A stretch of DNA of 64,000 bases from NCBI RefSeq assembly GCF_019048845.1, contig NZ_CP077426.1, positions 1,969,501-2,033,500 on the forward strand, written 5' to 3'. A model generated the notes under the pieces. The model had not been told where the DNA came from. It saw only the letters and a list, made by a program, of their open reading frames with translations, and searched no databases. This DNA comes from Vibrio mimicus (lineage in GTDB: Bacteria; Pseudomonadota; Gammaproteobacteria; Enterobacterales; Vibrionaceae). The position numbers and the translations under genes were made by a program. Below are positions 17,136 through 27,155 of this stretch, piece after piece. Position 1 is the first letter of the stretch. Every line of letters begins with the position of its first letter.

Positions 17136-19820
17136 TTACTCTTGTTCACCATCATCATCTTGTGCAACAGGTGCATCGTTCTCGACAAGTGCTTCCTCAC
17201 CTTCTGGCAATTCCGACTCTTCGATTTCATCGATACGCTGCAGACCTACCACACTTTCACCTTCCGAAGTACGGATTAGGGTAACGCCTTGAGTATTACG
17301 GCCCACTTGGCTTACTTCCGCCACGCGAGTACGTACCAGTGTGCCGGCATTGGTGATCATCATGAACTCATCACCCTCGGCCACTTGTACTGCACCCACT
17401 ACGCTGCCGTTACGCTCAGAGACTTTGATCGAAACCACACCCTGAGTACCACGACCTTTGGTTGGGTATTCAGACAGGCTGGTACGCTTACCGTAACCAT
17501 TTTCGGTTACTGTAAGCACGTCACCTTCGGCCTTCGGTACGATAAGCGATACTACTTGGTCACCGTCAGCCAGTTTCATGCCGCGAACACCCGCAGCGGT
17601 ACGACCCATTGGCCTTACGCCTTTGAACTTGATCTCTGGCTGGCCATTTTCATCCAGAACAGGTTGACCATTTTCATCCACAACAGCGGTTTCTTCAGAC
17701 TCTTTAAAGCGAACCACTTTACCGAACTTAGAGAACAGCATAATTTCGCTTTCGCCATCGGTGATATCCACACCAATCAGCGAGTCTTCGTCACGCAGGT
17801 TGAGCGCAATCAAACCATTAGCACGAACGTTGGCAAACTGATCCAGTGAAGTTTTCTTCACTGTACCGTCACCGGTTGCCATGAAGATGAATTTATCTTC
17901 GCTAAACTCAGTCACTGGCAGAATCGCTGTGATGCGTTCATTTTCTTCCAAAGGAAGCAGGTTCACGATTGGCTTACCACGTGCAGTACGGCTTGCCAAC
18001 GGCAGTTGGTAAACCTTCATACGGTAAGTTTTGCCGCGAGTTGAGAACAGCAGAATGTTATCGTGAGTATTGGCAACCAGAAGACGTTCAATGTAGTCCT
18101 CTTCTTTCATTTTGGTTGCGCTCTTACCTTTACCACCACGACGCTGTGCTTCGTAGTCACTCAGTAATTGATACTTCACATAACCTTCGTGTGACAGAGT
18201 CACAACCACATCTTCACGAGCGATCAGCTCTTCCATGTCGATGTCGTGGGTTGCTGCAGTAATTTCAGTGCGGCGCGCATCGCTAAAGCCAGCGCGAATC
18301 GCTTCTAGCTCTTCACGAATCACTTCCATCAAGCGCTCTGTGCTCGCCAGAATGTGCATCAATGCAGCAATTTCTTCGAGAAGCTGTTTGTACTCATCGA
18401 GGATCTTCTCGTGCTCTAGACCAGTCAGCTTGTGCAGACGCAGATCCAGAATCGCTTGCGCTTGTTGCTCAGTCAGGAAGTACTTGCCATCGCGGATACC
18501 GTATTGTGGCTCAAGCCACTCAGGACGCGCAGCATCAGTCCCCGCACGCTCAAGCATCGCAGCAACGTTGCCAAGATCCCAACCTCGGGCAATTAAGCCT
18601 TCTTTTGCTTCTGCAGGCGTGGCGGCATGACGGATCAATTCAATGATCTCATCAATGTTCGCCAGTGCCAGTGCCAAACCTTCAAGGATGTGGGCACGCT
18701 CACGCGCTTTGCGCAGTTCAAAAATAGTACGACGAGTCACCACTTCGCGGCGGTGGTCGACGAAACACTTCAGCATCTCTTTCAGGTTAAACAGCTTAGG
18801 CTGACCGTTATCGAGTGCCACCATGTTGATACCGAAGGTGGTTTGCAGCTGAGTGTTGGCATACAGGTTGTTCAGAACCACTTCGCCAACCGCATCACGC
18901 TTGCACTCAATCACGATGCGCATACCGTCTTTGTCAGACTCGTCACGCAGTGCGCTGATACCTTCGACTTTTTTCTCTTTCACCAACTCAGCGATTTTTT
19001 CGATCAAGCGAGCTTTGTTCACTTGATAAGGGATTTCGCTGACGATGATGGTTTCTTTGCCGTTCTTATCGGTTTCGATTTCCGCTTTCGAGCGCATGTA
19101 AACCTTGCCACGGCCGGTTTTGTACGCGTCAATGATGCCTTTACGGCCACTGATCAGCGCTGCGGTTGGGAAATCTGGACCAGGAATGTAGTCCATCAAC
19201 TCATCAATGGTGATAGCTTCATTATCGATGTAGGCTAAACAGCCATCGATCACTTCACCTAAGTTGTGCGGAGGAATGTTCGTTGCCATACCAACCGCAA
19301 TACCGGATGAACCGTTGATCAGCAGGTTCGGGATCTTTGTCGGCAATACCGCAGGGATCTGCTCGGTGCCGTCATAGTTCGGAACGTAGTCAACGGTTTC
19401 TTTGTCTAGGTCTGCCAAGAGTTCGTGCGCGATTTTCGACATACGAACTTCGGTATAACGCATTGCCGCCGCGGAGTCGCCGTCGATCGAGCCAAAGTTA
19501 CCTTGGCCATCGACCAACATGTAACGAAGTGAGAAAGGCTGCGCCATACGCACGATGGTGTCGTAAACCGCACTATCACCATGAGGGTGATATTTACCGA
19601 TTACGTCACCTACCACACGGGCAGATTTTTTATAGGCTTTGTTCCAGTCGTTGCCCAGCACATTCATCGCGAACAGTACGCGTCGGTGTACTGGTTTAAG
19701 GCCATCACGCACATCAGGAAGAGCACGACCCACGATAACCGACATCGCGTAGTCCAAATACGAACTGCGTAGCTCGTCTTCGATGTTTACGGGCGTGATC
19801 TCTTTAGCTAGATCGCTCAT
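17136..19820 (-). CDS. gyrA: DNA gyrase subunit A
   Basis: Subunit A of gyrase (894 residues), which breaks and rejoins DNA while introducing negative supercoils with GyrB. The catalytic tyrosine is Y122 in AMRYTEVRM. The quinolone-resistance region reads [13 protein letters not shown] with S83 and D87, the susceptible residues. The GyrA box QRRGGKG begins the C-terminal beta-pinwheel, which has an inserted repeat-like acidic loop (DENGQP twice near residues 720-735). The tail is acidic ([19 protein letters not shown]...), as in other Vibrio. It is a monocistronic unit, divergent from ubiG. Confidence 0.97.
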   Translation of the reverse strand: MSDLAKEITPVNIEDELRSSYLDYAMSVIVGRALPDVRDGLKPVHRRVLFAMNVLGNDWNKAYKKSARVVGDVIGKYHPHGDSAVYDTIVRMAQPFSLRYMLVDGQGNFGSIDGDSAAAMRYTEVRMSKIAHELLADLDKETVDYVPNYDGTEQIPAVLPTKIPNLLINGSSGIAVGMATNIPPHNLGEVIDGCLAYIDNEAITIDELMDYIPGPDFPTAALISGRKGIIDAYKTGRGKVYMRSKAEIETDKNGKETIIVSEIPYQVNKARLIEKIAELVKEKKVEGISALRDESDKDGMRIVIECKRDAVGEVVLNNLYANTQLQTTFGINMVALDNGQPKLFNLKEMLKCFVDHRREVVTRRTIFELRKARERAHILEGLALALANIDEIIELIRHAATPAEAKEGLIARGWDLGNVAAMLERAGTDAARPEWLEPQYGIRDGKYFLTEQQAQAILDLRLHKLTGLEHEKILDEYKQLLEEIAALMHILASTERLMEVIREELEAIRAGFSDARRTEITAATHDIDMEELIAREDVVVTLSHEGYVKYQLLSDYEAQRRGGKGKSATKMKEEDYIERLLVANTHDNILLFSTRGKTYRMKVYQLPLASRTARGKPIVNLLPLEENERITAILPVTEFSEDKFIFMATGDGTVKKTSLDQFANVRANGLIALNLRDEDSLIGVDITDGESEIMLFSKFGKVVRFKESEETAVVDENGQPVLDENGQPEIKFKGVRPMGRTAAGVRGMKLADGDQVVSLIVPKAEGDVLTVTENGYGKRTSLSEYPTKGRGTQGVVSIKVSERNGSVVGAVQVAEGDEFMMITNAGTLVRTRVAEVSQVGRNTQGVTLIRTSEGESVVGLQRIDEIEESELPEGEEALVENDAPVAQDDDGEQE

Positions 19821-20170
19821 AGAGCCATTATCCCTCTATAGTTTGATCGGTATACCCAAATTCTTACTGAAACGAAGCTCACTACAAGATTGAGCGCCAA
19901 GTCAGTCGAGAACTGGATATTCTTGATACTTATAAGGTGAAAAAATATAACACATGTTTCTACGCTTCGGCATTACTTTCCCTGACCTTTTATCAGGTTG
20001 TGACCTTGGTTGCGTCTTAAATGCCGAGAATTTACACATTCCTTGCAGTTGGCAAAGTTAGATGGTTGTTTTTTAAACGCTCATCGTCAAATCTGGCATC
20101 TCAACTGGTGCGATTTACTCAGCGCGCTATAATGCCACTCTTCACGGATGCGTAACACAGGCGATACAAG
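19821..20170. other. Divergent gyrA / ubiG promoter region
   Basis: 350 bases. For gyrA an extended -10 TG-T-TATATT lies on the minus strand at 19944-19952. For ubiG a perfect TATAAT lies at 20128-20133, 38 bases before the start codon, with a weak -35 (CTGGTG). A TATACCCAA motif at about 19851 resembles the ends of the hairpin at 7600-7647. Confidence 0.5.
20128..20133 (+). promoter_or_regulatory. -10 box of the ubiG promoter
   Basis: Consensus TATAAT 38 bases upstream of the ubiG ATG; the -35 position 17 bases away is poor (CTGGTG). Confidence 0.45.
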
Positions 20171-20908
20171 ATGGCTTCAACACACTTGGTTTCTACTCAG
20201 CAGGCTTCAGCACAAAACGTCGATCCCAACGAAATCAAAAAATTCGAGGATATGGCTTCTCGTTGGTGGGATCTGGAAGGCGAATTTAAACCCTTACACC
20301 AGATCAACCCTCTACGTTTGAACTATGTGCTAGAAAAAGCCAATGGCCTGTTTGGGAAGAGGGTTTTGGATGTCGGCTGTGGTGGCGGCATTTTAGCCGA
20401 AAGCATGGCGCGCGAAGGCGCACAAGTGACTGGTCTTGATATGGGGAAAGAGCCGTTGGAAGTGGCACGTTTACATGCTCTCGAAACTGGCACGGAACTG
20501 ACCTACATCCAAAGCACTGTTGAAGATCATGCGACTGCCAACCCGCAAACGTATGACGTGGTAACTTGCATGGAAATGCTAGAGCACGTTCCTGATCCAC
20601 TTTCGGTAATTCAGTCTTGCGCCAAACTGGTTAAACCCGGTGGTCATGTGTTCTTCTCTACGCTTAACCGCAACTTTAAGTCCTATCTGTTTGCGATCGT
20701 GGGTGCAGAAAAGCTGCTGAAAATCGTTCCGGAAGGCACGCATGACCACAATAAATTCATTCGTCCATCTGAATTGTTGAAGATGATTGACCAAACCGCG
20801 TTGCAAGAACAAGGCATCACCGGCTTACTTTATAATCCGCTGACCGATACCTACCGTTTAGGTGCCAATGTCGATGTCAATTACATCGTTCATACCCGCC
20901 TAATTTAA
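20171..20908 (+). CDS. ubiG: Ubiquinone biosynthesis O-methyltransferase
   Basis: SAM-dependent methyltransferase of 245 residues that performs both O-methylations of ubiquinone synthesis. SAM-binding motif I is VLDVGCGGG (about 65-73), followed by [25 protein letters not shown] and [14 protein letters not shown]. The N-terminal helix [19 protein letters not shown] is the family start, after 16 variable residues. The ribosome site is weak. It lies between divergent gyrA and the nrd operon; the gyrA-ubiG-nrdAB order is also found in enterobacteria. Confidence 0.95.
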   Translation: MASTHLVSTQQASAQNVDPNEIKKFEDMASRWWDLEGEFKPLHQINPLRLNYVLEKANGLFGKRVLDVGCGGGILAESMAREGAQVTGLDMGKEPLEVARLHALETGTELTYIQSTVEDHATANPQTYDVVTCMEMLEHVPDPLSVIQSCAKLVKPGGHVFFSTLNRNFKSYLFAIVGAEKLLKIVPEGTHDHNKFIRPSELLKMIDQTALQEQGITGLLYNPLTDTYRLGANVDVNYIVHTRLI

Positions 20909-20934
20909 CGCATAGACAACGCTAAAAAATCGCC

Positions 20935-20962
20935 GCGGTAGCACAGGTTACCGCACTTTTTT
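20935..20962 (+). terminator. ubiG terminator
   Basis: Stem GCGGTA / TACCGC followed by six T, 26 bases after the ubiG stop codon. Confidence 0.75.
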
Positions 20963-21154
20963 AGTCTATTTTTCGTGCGTTTGATTCCATTTTGAACGAT
21001 CCAATTTCAGCGTAAATTTTTCCTTAAAGATCAAGAAAATTTTTTTCGTTTGTGGTTACGAATAAAGCGATGTGGAAAAGGCAGTTTTTTACAATCAATT
21101 CTGCTCTTTGATCATCAGTAAGTGGGCACTAACTGATTTTTTTAATTTTGCTAG

Positions 21155-21163
21155 TTATCCACA
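21155..21163 (+). promoter_or_regulatory. DnaA box upstream of nrdA
   Basis: TTATCCACA matches the strong DnaA box consensus exactly. A weaker copy (TTTTCCACA, minus strand) lies 76 bases upstream at 21071-21079. E. coli nrdAB is also preceded by DnaA boxes and is cell-cycle controlled. Confidence 0.6.
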
Positions 21164-21232
21164 ATCTGTCCCCGAACTGTAACTTGCAATACCCCTCTCA
21201 TAGCACTATCTTGTAACGCGAACACTGAAGCA

Positions 21233-21269
21233 CCCCTACATATAGTGTTTGTGACACTATATGTAGGGC
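21233..21269. promoter_or_regulatory. Paired NrdR boxes forming a perfect 15-base inverted repeat
   Basis: CCCTACATATAGTGT (21234-21248) and ACACTATATGTAGGG (21254-21268) are exact reverse complements separated by TTGTG. Read as 16-base NrdR boxes (ACACwATATaTwGTGT), each matches 13 positions, and the boxes start 21 bases apart, two helical turns. Paired NrdR boxes are the normal operator of ribonucleotide reductase operons. Confidence 0.75.
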
Positions 21270-21356
21270 GAGCTTGATCACAAAAGCCTTGATTCAATTT
21301 ACAAGAATTAGACAAAAATACGGCTTTTATCAGTTTTGTTAGGGAAATGAAGCAGA

Positions 21357-23642
21357 ATGAACCAACAACTTACTGTCACCAAGCGTGATGGCCGCAAAGA
21401 AACTATTGATCTGGATAAGATCCACCGAGTGATCACTTGGGCTGCCGAAGGACTGCAAAACGTTTCTGTCTCTCAAGTAGAACTGCGCGCTCATATTCAG
21501 TTCTATGATGGCATTACGACCTCAGACATCCATGAAACTATCATCAAGTCGGCGGCGGATCTGATTTCCGAAGAAACGCCCGACTACCAATACCTTGCTG
21601 CGCGTCTTGCGGTTTTCCACCTGCGCAAAAAGGCTTATGGGGAATATGAACCGCCAACGCTGTTCAATCATGTGACTAAAATGGTCGAAAAAGGCAAATA
21701 CGATAAACATTTGCTGGAAGACTATACCCGTGAAGAACTGGAGCGGATGGATCAGTTCATTGACCACCGTCGCGATTTGGATTTCTCTTACGCCGCAGTT
21801 AAACAGCTTGAAGGCAAATATTTCGTACAGAACCGTGTGACGGGTCAAATCTACGAAAGTGCACAGTTCCTGTACATTTTGGTGGCTGCTTGCCTATTTG
21901 CTAAGTATCCAAAAGAGATGCGACTTGACTACATCAAGCGTTTCTATGATGCGACATCGACCTTTAAGATCTCGCTGCCAACGCCAATTATGTCGGGTGT
22001 ACGTACTCCAACTCGTCAGTTCAGCTCTTGTGTGCTGATTGAATGTGGCGATAGCCTAGATTCTATCAATGCAACGGCGAGCTCCATTGTTCGTTACGTT
22101 TCTCAACGTGCAGGTATTGGTATCAATGCGGGTCGCATTCGTGCGCTGGGTTCTGAAATCCGTGGTGGCGAAGCGTTCCACACTGGGTGTATCCCATTTT
22201 ACAAGTACTTCCAAACGGCGGTGAAATGCTGCTCGCAAGGCGGTGTTCGTGGTGGTGCAGCAACCGTGTTCTACCCTCTATGGCATGGTGAAGCGGAATC
22301 TCTGCTTGTTCTGAAAAACAACCGTGGTGTAGAAGAGAACCGTGTTCGTCATATGGATTACGGTGTTCAGCTCAACAAACTGATGTACAAGCGTCTGGTT
22401 GAAGGTGGCAACATTACCCTATTCTCTCCTTCTGATGTGCCGGGACTGTACGACGCTTTCTTCCAAGATCAGGATGAGTTCGAACGCCTGTACGTGAAGT
22501 ACGAAAACGATCCTTCAATTAAGAAGAAAACTGTTAAAGCGCAGGAAATCTTTACTCTGCTGATGCAAGAGCGTGCTTCAACAGGCCGTATCTATATCCA
22601 AAACGTTGACCACTGTAACACGCACAGCCCATTTGATGCGGCCGTTGCACCTGTGCGTCAATCAAACCTGTGTCTGGAAATCGCGCTGCCGACTTCGCCA
22701 CTGGCGAATGTGGAAGATGAAAGCGGTGAAATTGCTCTGTGTACCCTCTCTGCGTTTAACTTAGGCGCGATTGAGTCACTGGATGATTTTGAAGAGCTGT
22801 CTGACCTTGTGGTTCGTGCTCTGGATGCACTGTTGGATTACCAAGACTACCCACTGCCAGCGGCTCGTCGTTCTTCAATGAACCGCCGTACCTTGGGTGT
22901 GGGTGTGATTAACTACGCTTACTACCTAGCGAAAAATGGCGTGAAATACTCTGACGGCAGCGCAAATGGTCTGACTCATCGCACGTTTGAAGCAATGCAG
23001 TATCACCTGCTACGTGCTTCAATGAAGCTGGCGAAAGAACAAGGCCGTTGCCCACTGTTCCATGAGACTAACTACGCGAAAGGCTTGATGCCTATCGATA
23101 CTTACAAGAAAGATATCGATCTCGTATGTGCAGAACCTCTGCATTACGACTGGGACAAGCTACGCCATGAGATCATGGAACACGGTCTACGTAACTCTAC
23201 TCTGACTGCATTGATGCCATCAGAGACTTCATCACAAATCTCTAACGCAACCAACGGCATTGAGCCACCACGTGGTTATGTCTCGGTCAAAGCGTCAAAA
23301 GACGGCATCTTGAAGCAAGTGGTTCCTGAATTCACTCGCTTTAAAGAGAACTATGAACTGCTGTGGAACATCGGTTCGAACGACGGCTATCTGCACTTAG
23401 TGGGTATCATGCAAAAGTTCGTTGACCAAGCGATCTCTGCCAATACTAACTACGATCCAAGTAATTTCGATTCTGGCAAAGTACCGATGAAAAAACTGCT
23501 CCAAGATCTGCTGACAGCGTATAAGTTTGGTGTGAAAACCTTGTACTACCATAACACTCGTGATGGCGCGAAAGACGAGCAGACCGATGCTACGGTGAAA
23601 GTGCAGGAAGACGATTGTGCCAGCGGCGCTTGTAAGATCTAA
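21357..23642 (+). CDS. nrdA: Class Ia ribonucleoside-diphosphate reductase, alpha subunit
   Basis: Catalytic subunit (761 residues, same length as E. coli NrdA) that reduces ribonucleoside diphosphates to deoxy forms under aerobic conditions. The N-terminal ATP cone (VTKRDGRKETIDLDKIHRVI) is present. The active site includes SNLCLEIALPT with N, C and E residues and the partner cysteine in FSSCVLIECG. The C-terminal redox pair is CASGAC before KI. AGGG precedes the ATG by 12 bases, with weaker AAG closer. First gene of nrdA-nrdB-yfaE; the region upstream has NrdR and DnaA sites. Confidence 0.97.
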   Translation: MNQQLTVTKRDGRKETIDLDKIHRVITWAAEGLQNVSVSQVELRAHIQFYDGITTSDIHETIIKSAADLISEETPDYQYLAARLAVFHLRKKAYGEYEPPTLFNHVTKMVEKGKYDKHLLEDYTREELERMDQFIDHRRDLDFSYAAVKQLEGKYFVQNRVTGQIYESAQFLYILVAACLFAKYPKEMRLDYIKRFYDATSTFKISLPTPIMSGVRTPTRQFSSCVLIECGDSLDSINATASSIVRYVSQRAGIGINAGRIRALGSEIRGGEAFHTGCIPFYKYFQTAVKCCSQGGVRGGAATVFYPLWHGEAESLLVLKNNRGVEENRVRHMDYGVQLNKLMYKRLVEGGNITLFSPSDVPGLYDAFFQDQDEFERLYVKYENDPSIKKKTVKAQEIFTLLMQERASTGRIYIQNVDHCNTHSPFDAAVAPVRQSNLCLEIALPTSPLANVEDESGEIALCTLSAFNLGAIESLDDFEELSDLVVRALDALLDYQDYPLPAARRSSMNRRTLGVGVINYAYYLAKNGVKYSDGSANGLTHRTFEAMQYHLLRASMKLAKEQGRCPLFHETNYAKGLMPIDTYKKDIDLVCAEPLHYDWDKLRHEIMEHGLRNSTLTALMPSETSSQISNATNGIEPPRGYVSVKASKDGILKQVVPEFTRFKENYELLWNIGSNDGYLHLVGIMQKFVDQAISANTNYDPSNFDSGKVPMKKLLQDLLTAYKFGVKTLYYHNTRDGAKDEQTDATVKVQEDDCASGACKI

Positions 23643-23737
23643 GCGCCTGCTTCTAAAGCACAACACGAGAAAATAGTTTAACTCTTTGATTTGCATGCCT
23701 CTTGCTTAGGTAAGAGGCCAAACGGATGAAGGCAACA

Positions 23738-24871
23738 ATGGCTTACAGTACTTTTACCCAAAAAAAGAATGACCAACTAAAAGAACCTATGTTTCTTGGT
23801 CAGCCTGTCAACGTCGCACGTTACGACCAACAAAAATATGAAATCTTCGAGAAGCTGATTGAAAAGCAACTCTCCTTCTTCTGGCGTCCGGAAGAAGTGG
23901 ATGTGTCAAGCGATCGTATCGATTACGGCAAACTGCCTGATCATGAGAAGCACATTTTCATTTCGAACCTGAAATACCAAACTCTGCTCGATTCAATTCA
24001 AGGCCGCAGCCCGAACGTCGCACTGCTGCCACTGGTTTCACTGCCAGAGCTGGAAACGTGGATTGAAACTTGGTCTTTCTCTGAGACCATTCACTCACGC
24101 TCATACACGCACATCATCCGTAACATCGTGAATGATCCTGCGGTGGTGTTTGACGATATCGTTGAAAACGAGCACATCCTCAAGCGTGCGAAAGACATCG
24201 CCCACTACTACGATGATTTGATCCAGTTGACTAACGACTACCACCGCTACGGTGAGGGCCAACATCAGATCAATGGTGAAACGGTCAATGTTTCCCTCAA
24301 AAATCTGAAGAAGAAACTGTATCTGTGCTTAATGTCAGTGAATGCGCTAGAAGCGATCCGCTTTTACGTAAGTTTTGCCTGTTCATTTGCGTTTGCAGAA
24401 CGTGAGTTGATGGAAGGCAATGCGAAGATCATCAAACTGATTGCGCGTGATGAAGCTCTGCACCTGACAGGTACTCAGCACATGCTCAACCTCCTGCGCA
24501 ACGGTATGGACGATTTCACTTTCCTGCAAGTTGCAGAAGAGTGTAAACAAGAAAGTTTTGATCTGTTCAAAGAAGCGGCAGAGCAAGAAAAAGAGTGGGC
24601 AGCTTACTTGTTCAAAGACGGTTCGATGATTGGCCTTAACAAAGATATTTTGTGCCAGTACGTTGAGTACATTACCAACATTCGTATGCAAGCCGTGGGT
24701 CTTGAGCCAGCTTACCCAACTGCGACCACCAACCCGATTCCTTGGATCAATGCTTGGTTATCTTCTGATAACGTACAAGTTGCTCCTCAAGAAGCTGAAA
24801 TCAGTTCTTACTTGGTTGGCCAAATCGACAACGAAGTAAGCACCAATGATTTCGAGGGCTTTGAACTGTAA
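23738..24871 (+). CDS. nrdB: Class Ia ribonucleoside-diphosphate reductase, beta subunit
   Basis: Radical-generating subunit of 377 residues with a di-iron centre and a tyrosyl radical. Iron ligands fall in [28 protein letters not shown] and [13 protein letters not shown], all intact. The C-terminal tail that docks on NrdA is present. The start [19 protein letters not shown] matches E. coli; an ATG 12 bases upstream is not used because AAGG is correctly spaced for 23738. It overlaps yfaE by one base (TAATG). Confidence 0.96.
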   Translation: MAYSTFTQKKNDQLKEPMFLGQPVNVARYDQQKYEIFEKLIEKQLSFFWRPEEVDVSSDRIDYGKLPDHEKHIFISNLKYQTLLDSIQGRSPNVALLPLVSLPELETWIETWSFSETIHSRSYTHIIRNIVNDPAVVFDDIVENEHILKRAKDIAHYYDDLIQLTNDYHRYGEGQHQINGETVNVSLKNLKKKLYLCLMSVNALEAIRFYVSFACSFAFAERELMEGNAKIIKLIARDEALHLTGTQHMLNLLRNGMDDFTFLQVAEECKQESFDLFKEAAEQEKEWAAYLFKDGSMIGLNKDILCQYVEYITNIRMQAVGLEPAYPTATTNPIPWINAWLSSDNVQVAPQEAEISSYLVGQIDNEVSTNDFEGFEL

Positions 24872-25149
24872 TGGCGGCAATCAAAATCAACAAACTGCTG
24901 ACCATTGAGTCTAATCCTAGCCACACCCTGCTTGAAAGTATGGAACAAGCGGGGTTAGAGCCAGAATACAACTGTCGCGACGGGCATTGCGGTGCCTGTC
25001 GTTGCCAGTTAGTCTCTGGTGAGGTCGAGTATGTTGGTTTTGCCATGGCTTACACTCAAGGTAACGAGATTCTTCCATGCATTTGTCGTGCTAAAACGGC
25101 ACTGGAAATTGAGCAAGTGACTTACCAACTGAAAGCCAAACGTGCTTGA
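24871..25149 (+). CDS. yfaE: 2Fe-2S ferredoxin for NrdB cofactor maintenance
   Basis: A 92-residue plant-type ferredoxin. Cluster cysteines lie in YNCRDGHCGACRC (C-x4-C-x2-C) and the fourth in LPCIC. In E. coli YfaE delivers electrons that regenerate the di-iron tyrosyl cofactor of NrdB. The start codon overlaps the nrdB stop, so translation is coupled. Last gene of the nrd operon. Confidence 0.92.
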   Translation: MAAIKINKLLTIESNPSHTLLESMEQAGLEPEYNCRDGHCGACRCQLVSGEVEYVGFAMAYTQGNEILPCICRAKTALEIEQVTYQLKAKRA

Positions 25150-25239
25150 TCAATGGTTCTGTCTAGACGATTCAAGTGTAGAAAGATATTAGTTGCCACC
25201 AGTAAACGACGACGGCCAAGAATATACGCTAGCCAGAGC

Positions 25240-25494
25240 TTAGGCCCTGGCTCTATTCCCCCCACACAAGATTGCATCCGCCGTTCTCATCGATACCCAC
25301 TTATTGCCAATTTCTCGTCCGCCATCATCAAACAAAGATAACCAATAGCCTTGATTGCTAGCTTGATCGAACTGTGCCGGAGCGTGCAACCAGATCGAAA
25401 CAACATCCTCTGTTCCATCGCTATGTGCTTCTCCTAAAACCACTTTTTGACTAGCGATTCTGTACCAAACCAAGATCTTCGAGTGTTGAAACAT
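25240..25494 (-). CDS. Small protein of unknown function (84 residues)
   Basis: Begins MFQHSKILVWYRIASQKVVLG and continues with a run that looks like beta strands (VVSIWLHAP, GYWLSLFDD, IGNKWVSM). No signal peptide, membrane segment or metal motif. The ATG has a full AGGAGG ribosome site five bases upstream, which is the main evidence that it is real. It is convergent with yfaE, 90 bases away, and a short inverted repeat (AGCCAG...CTGGCT, 25231-25252) overlaps its stop. I recognise no family. The 247 bases upstream, to cinA, show nothing I can assign. Confidence 0.65.
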   Translation of the reverse strand: MFQHSKILVWYRIASQKVVLGEAHSDGTEDVVSIWLHAPAQFDQASNQGYWLSLFDDGGREIGNKWVSMRTADAILCGGNRARA

Positions 25495-25741
25495 GTCAGC
25501 CTCCTGCTTCCACTTTCAGGTGAAAAGTCAGTTTACCGATCCAACCAAGGGTTTAAAGCCTCACTTTTGAGACAAAATAAGCTCTCTAAATAAATCATCT
25601 GCTTAATGATTAGACAAAATACGCATAACGAATAACAATCCCTCAATATGCAGAATAAGCAGAAGATTCATTCAGTTAGCTCAGAATGCATGACTATATA
25701 AAATGTCTTTCTATTCAAACAATTAGAGTAAGACTCTGATT

Positions 25742-26980
25742 TTAATTGAGCGCGCTCTTTGGTAGGTACATTTCTTTGATTCGCTCTACTGCACTGTAAC
25801 CAACAAACATAGGATGCCCAGTGAGATAGCGAAGCAGCATGTCTGCCGCCAGTGTCGCAATCCACTCTTTCTGCTCTTGGGCAGTAAAGCGGCGGACAAA
25901 TTTTACCGTTTGCCCCCACTCTCCATTGGGAGTGGAGAGTGCAACCGAAACTTGATCATCTTTCAATGATCCCGTTACCAACGCCATCTGCGTTCCACAC
26001 TTATCTTTGGTTGCTCCTGCTAATGCAAACGCCGCAGCAAGTGGGTCTTGATGAGCAAGTTCAGAAGAGACTCGATGACTCAAAATCCATGAATGCCCAG
26101 CTAAAGCTTCAATTTTTGATTCACTGAGTAACCAACTCGACAACCAACCATGGGTAGATTGCTCTGCAAACGCCAGTGTCAATCCTTTTTCCGTCATCAC
26201 ATGACCAAGATATGCAAGCATCGGCTCATCAATACTCACTACGTATTGCTCTAAGTGCGCATGAATAATTTTCAGCAAGCTCAAGCGGCATTCATCATCT
26301 TGCTCAGGGCCAAACAGCTTAACTTCAATAAATGGTAAATATGAGCGATAGCCCAAGGTATAACCTTCCGGCAGATGCATTTTATCCAATTTATCCGAAA
26401 TTGAAGACTCAGAGGTACCGAAGGTATACAAGCGGCTGCACTGTTGCCCTTGTACGGAAGGAAATTGCCGTTGCAAATCAGGCAAGATCTGCTCACTGAC
26501 CATTTTGTAAAACTCTTTAGGAACTCCAGGCGTAAAATAGAACCAACAATCGTTAATCTGCATTTTAAAACCACATGCCGTTCCCACGGGGTTATCAATC
26601 AACTCCGCATTCGCTGGCAACATCGCTTGTTTACGATTACTTTCTGGCATAGTTCGGCCGCGCCCAGCAAAAAATGTCTCAAGCCGAGTCAGCCAATCTG
26701 TATTGAGCACCAAAGGCTGCTCTGCTGCTTGTGAGGCAGCTTCAGCGGTCATATCGTCGCTGGTTGGCCCTAGCCCTCCATTGACGATTACAACATCCGA
26801 GTTAAAACTCAGCATCATCAATTCTTCAACCAAAGCAGGTTGACTATCACCCACGGTAGAGCGTTTAGACAATGAAAAGCCATGCTGATAAAACTCCCGC
26901 GCTAACCAAGCTGCGTTAGAGTCAACAATATCACCGTGCAAAACCTCTTCGCCGGTACTGAGCATTGCTATTTTCAACAT
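25742..26980 (-). CDS. CinA-like protein with a degenerate C-terminal amidase domain
   Basis: A 412-residue CinA-family protein. The N-terminal molybdopterin-binding-like domain (STGEEVLHGDIVDSNAAW; NGGLGPTSDDMT at 68-79) is intact and fits the COG1058 ADP-ribose pyrophosphatase fold. The C-terminal PncC-like domain (from about 260) has AEQSTHG at 272-278 where active nicotinamide-mononucleotide amidases have AESCTGG, so the catalytic serine position is glutamine. It resembles E. coli YfaY. The start at 26980 has AGGA eight bases upstream; further ATGs at 26989 and 27028 are less likely. It stands alone. Confidence 0.82.
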   Translation of the reverse strand: MLKIAMLSTGEEVLHGDIVDSNAAWLAREFYQHGFSLSKRSTVGDSQPALVEELMMLSFNSDVVIVNGGLGPTSDDMTAEAASQAAEQPLVLNTDWLTRLETFFAGRGRTMPESNRKQAMLPANAELIDNPVGTACGFKMQINDCWFYFTPGVPKEFYKMVSEQILPDLQRQFPSVQGQQCSRLYTFGTSESSISDKLDKMHLPEGYTLGYRSYLPFIEVKLFGPEQDDECRLSLLKIIHAHLEQYVVSIDEPMLAYLGHVMTEKGLTLAFAEQSTHGWLSSWLLSESKIEALAGHSWILSHRVSSELAHQDPLAAAFALAGATKDKCGTQMALVTGSLKDDQVSVALSTPNGEWGQTVKFVRRFTAQEQKEWIATLAADMLLRYLTGHPMFVGYSAVERIKEMYLPKSALN

Positions 26981-27155
26981 ATTTGCCATCCTGATGTAAA
27001 TGCTGTTGCTATATTGAACTACCAGCAACTAATAGAAAAGAACGTTTTATCCATTAAGCAATTTCAAACAAGTTCAATTATCAGCTTTCTTGTTGGTGAG
27101 TTTTATGGATAATTGTGACCCTCATCGACGAATTACCTTTTTAGTGGAGACATCT

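Larger units (their letters stand above)
20963..21356 (+). other. nrdA upstream control region
   Basis: Nearly 400 bases without a gene. It holds a TTTTCCACA (minus strand, 21071-21079), a consensus DnaA box at 21155-21163, the NrdR pair at 21233-21269 and the leader to the AGGG ribosome site of nrdA. No small gene is credible here. Confidence 0.6.
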
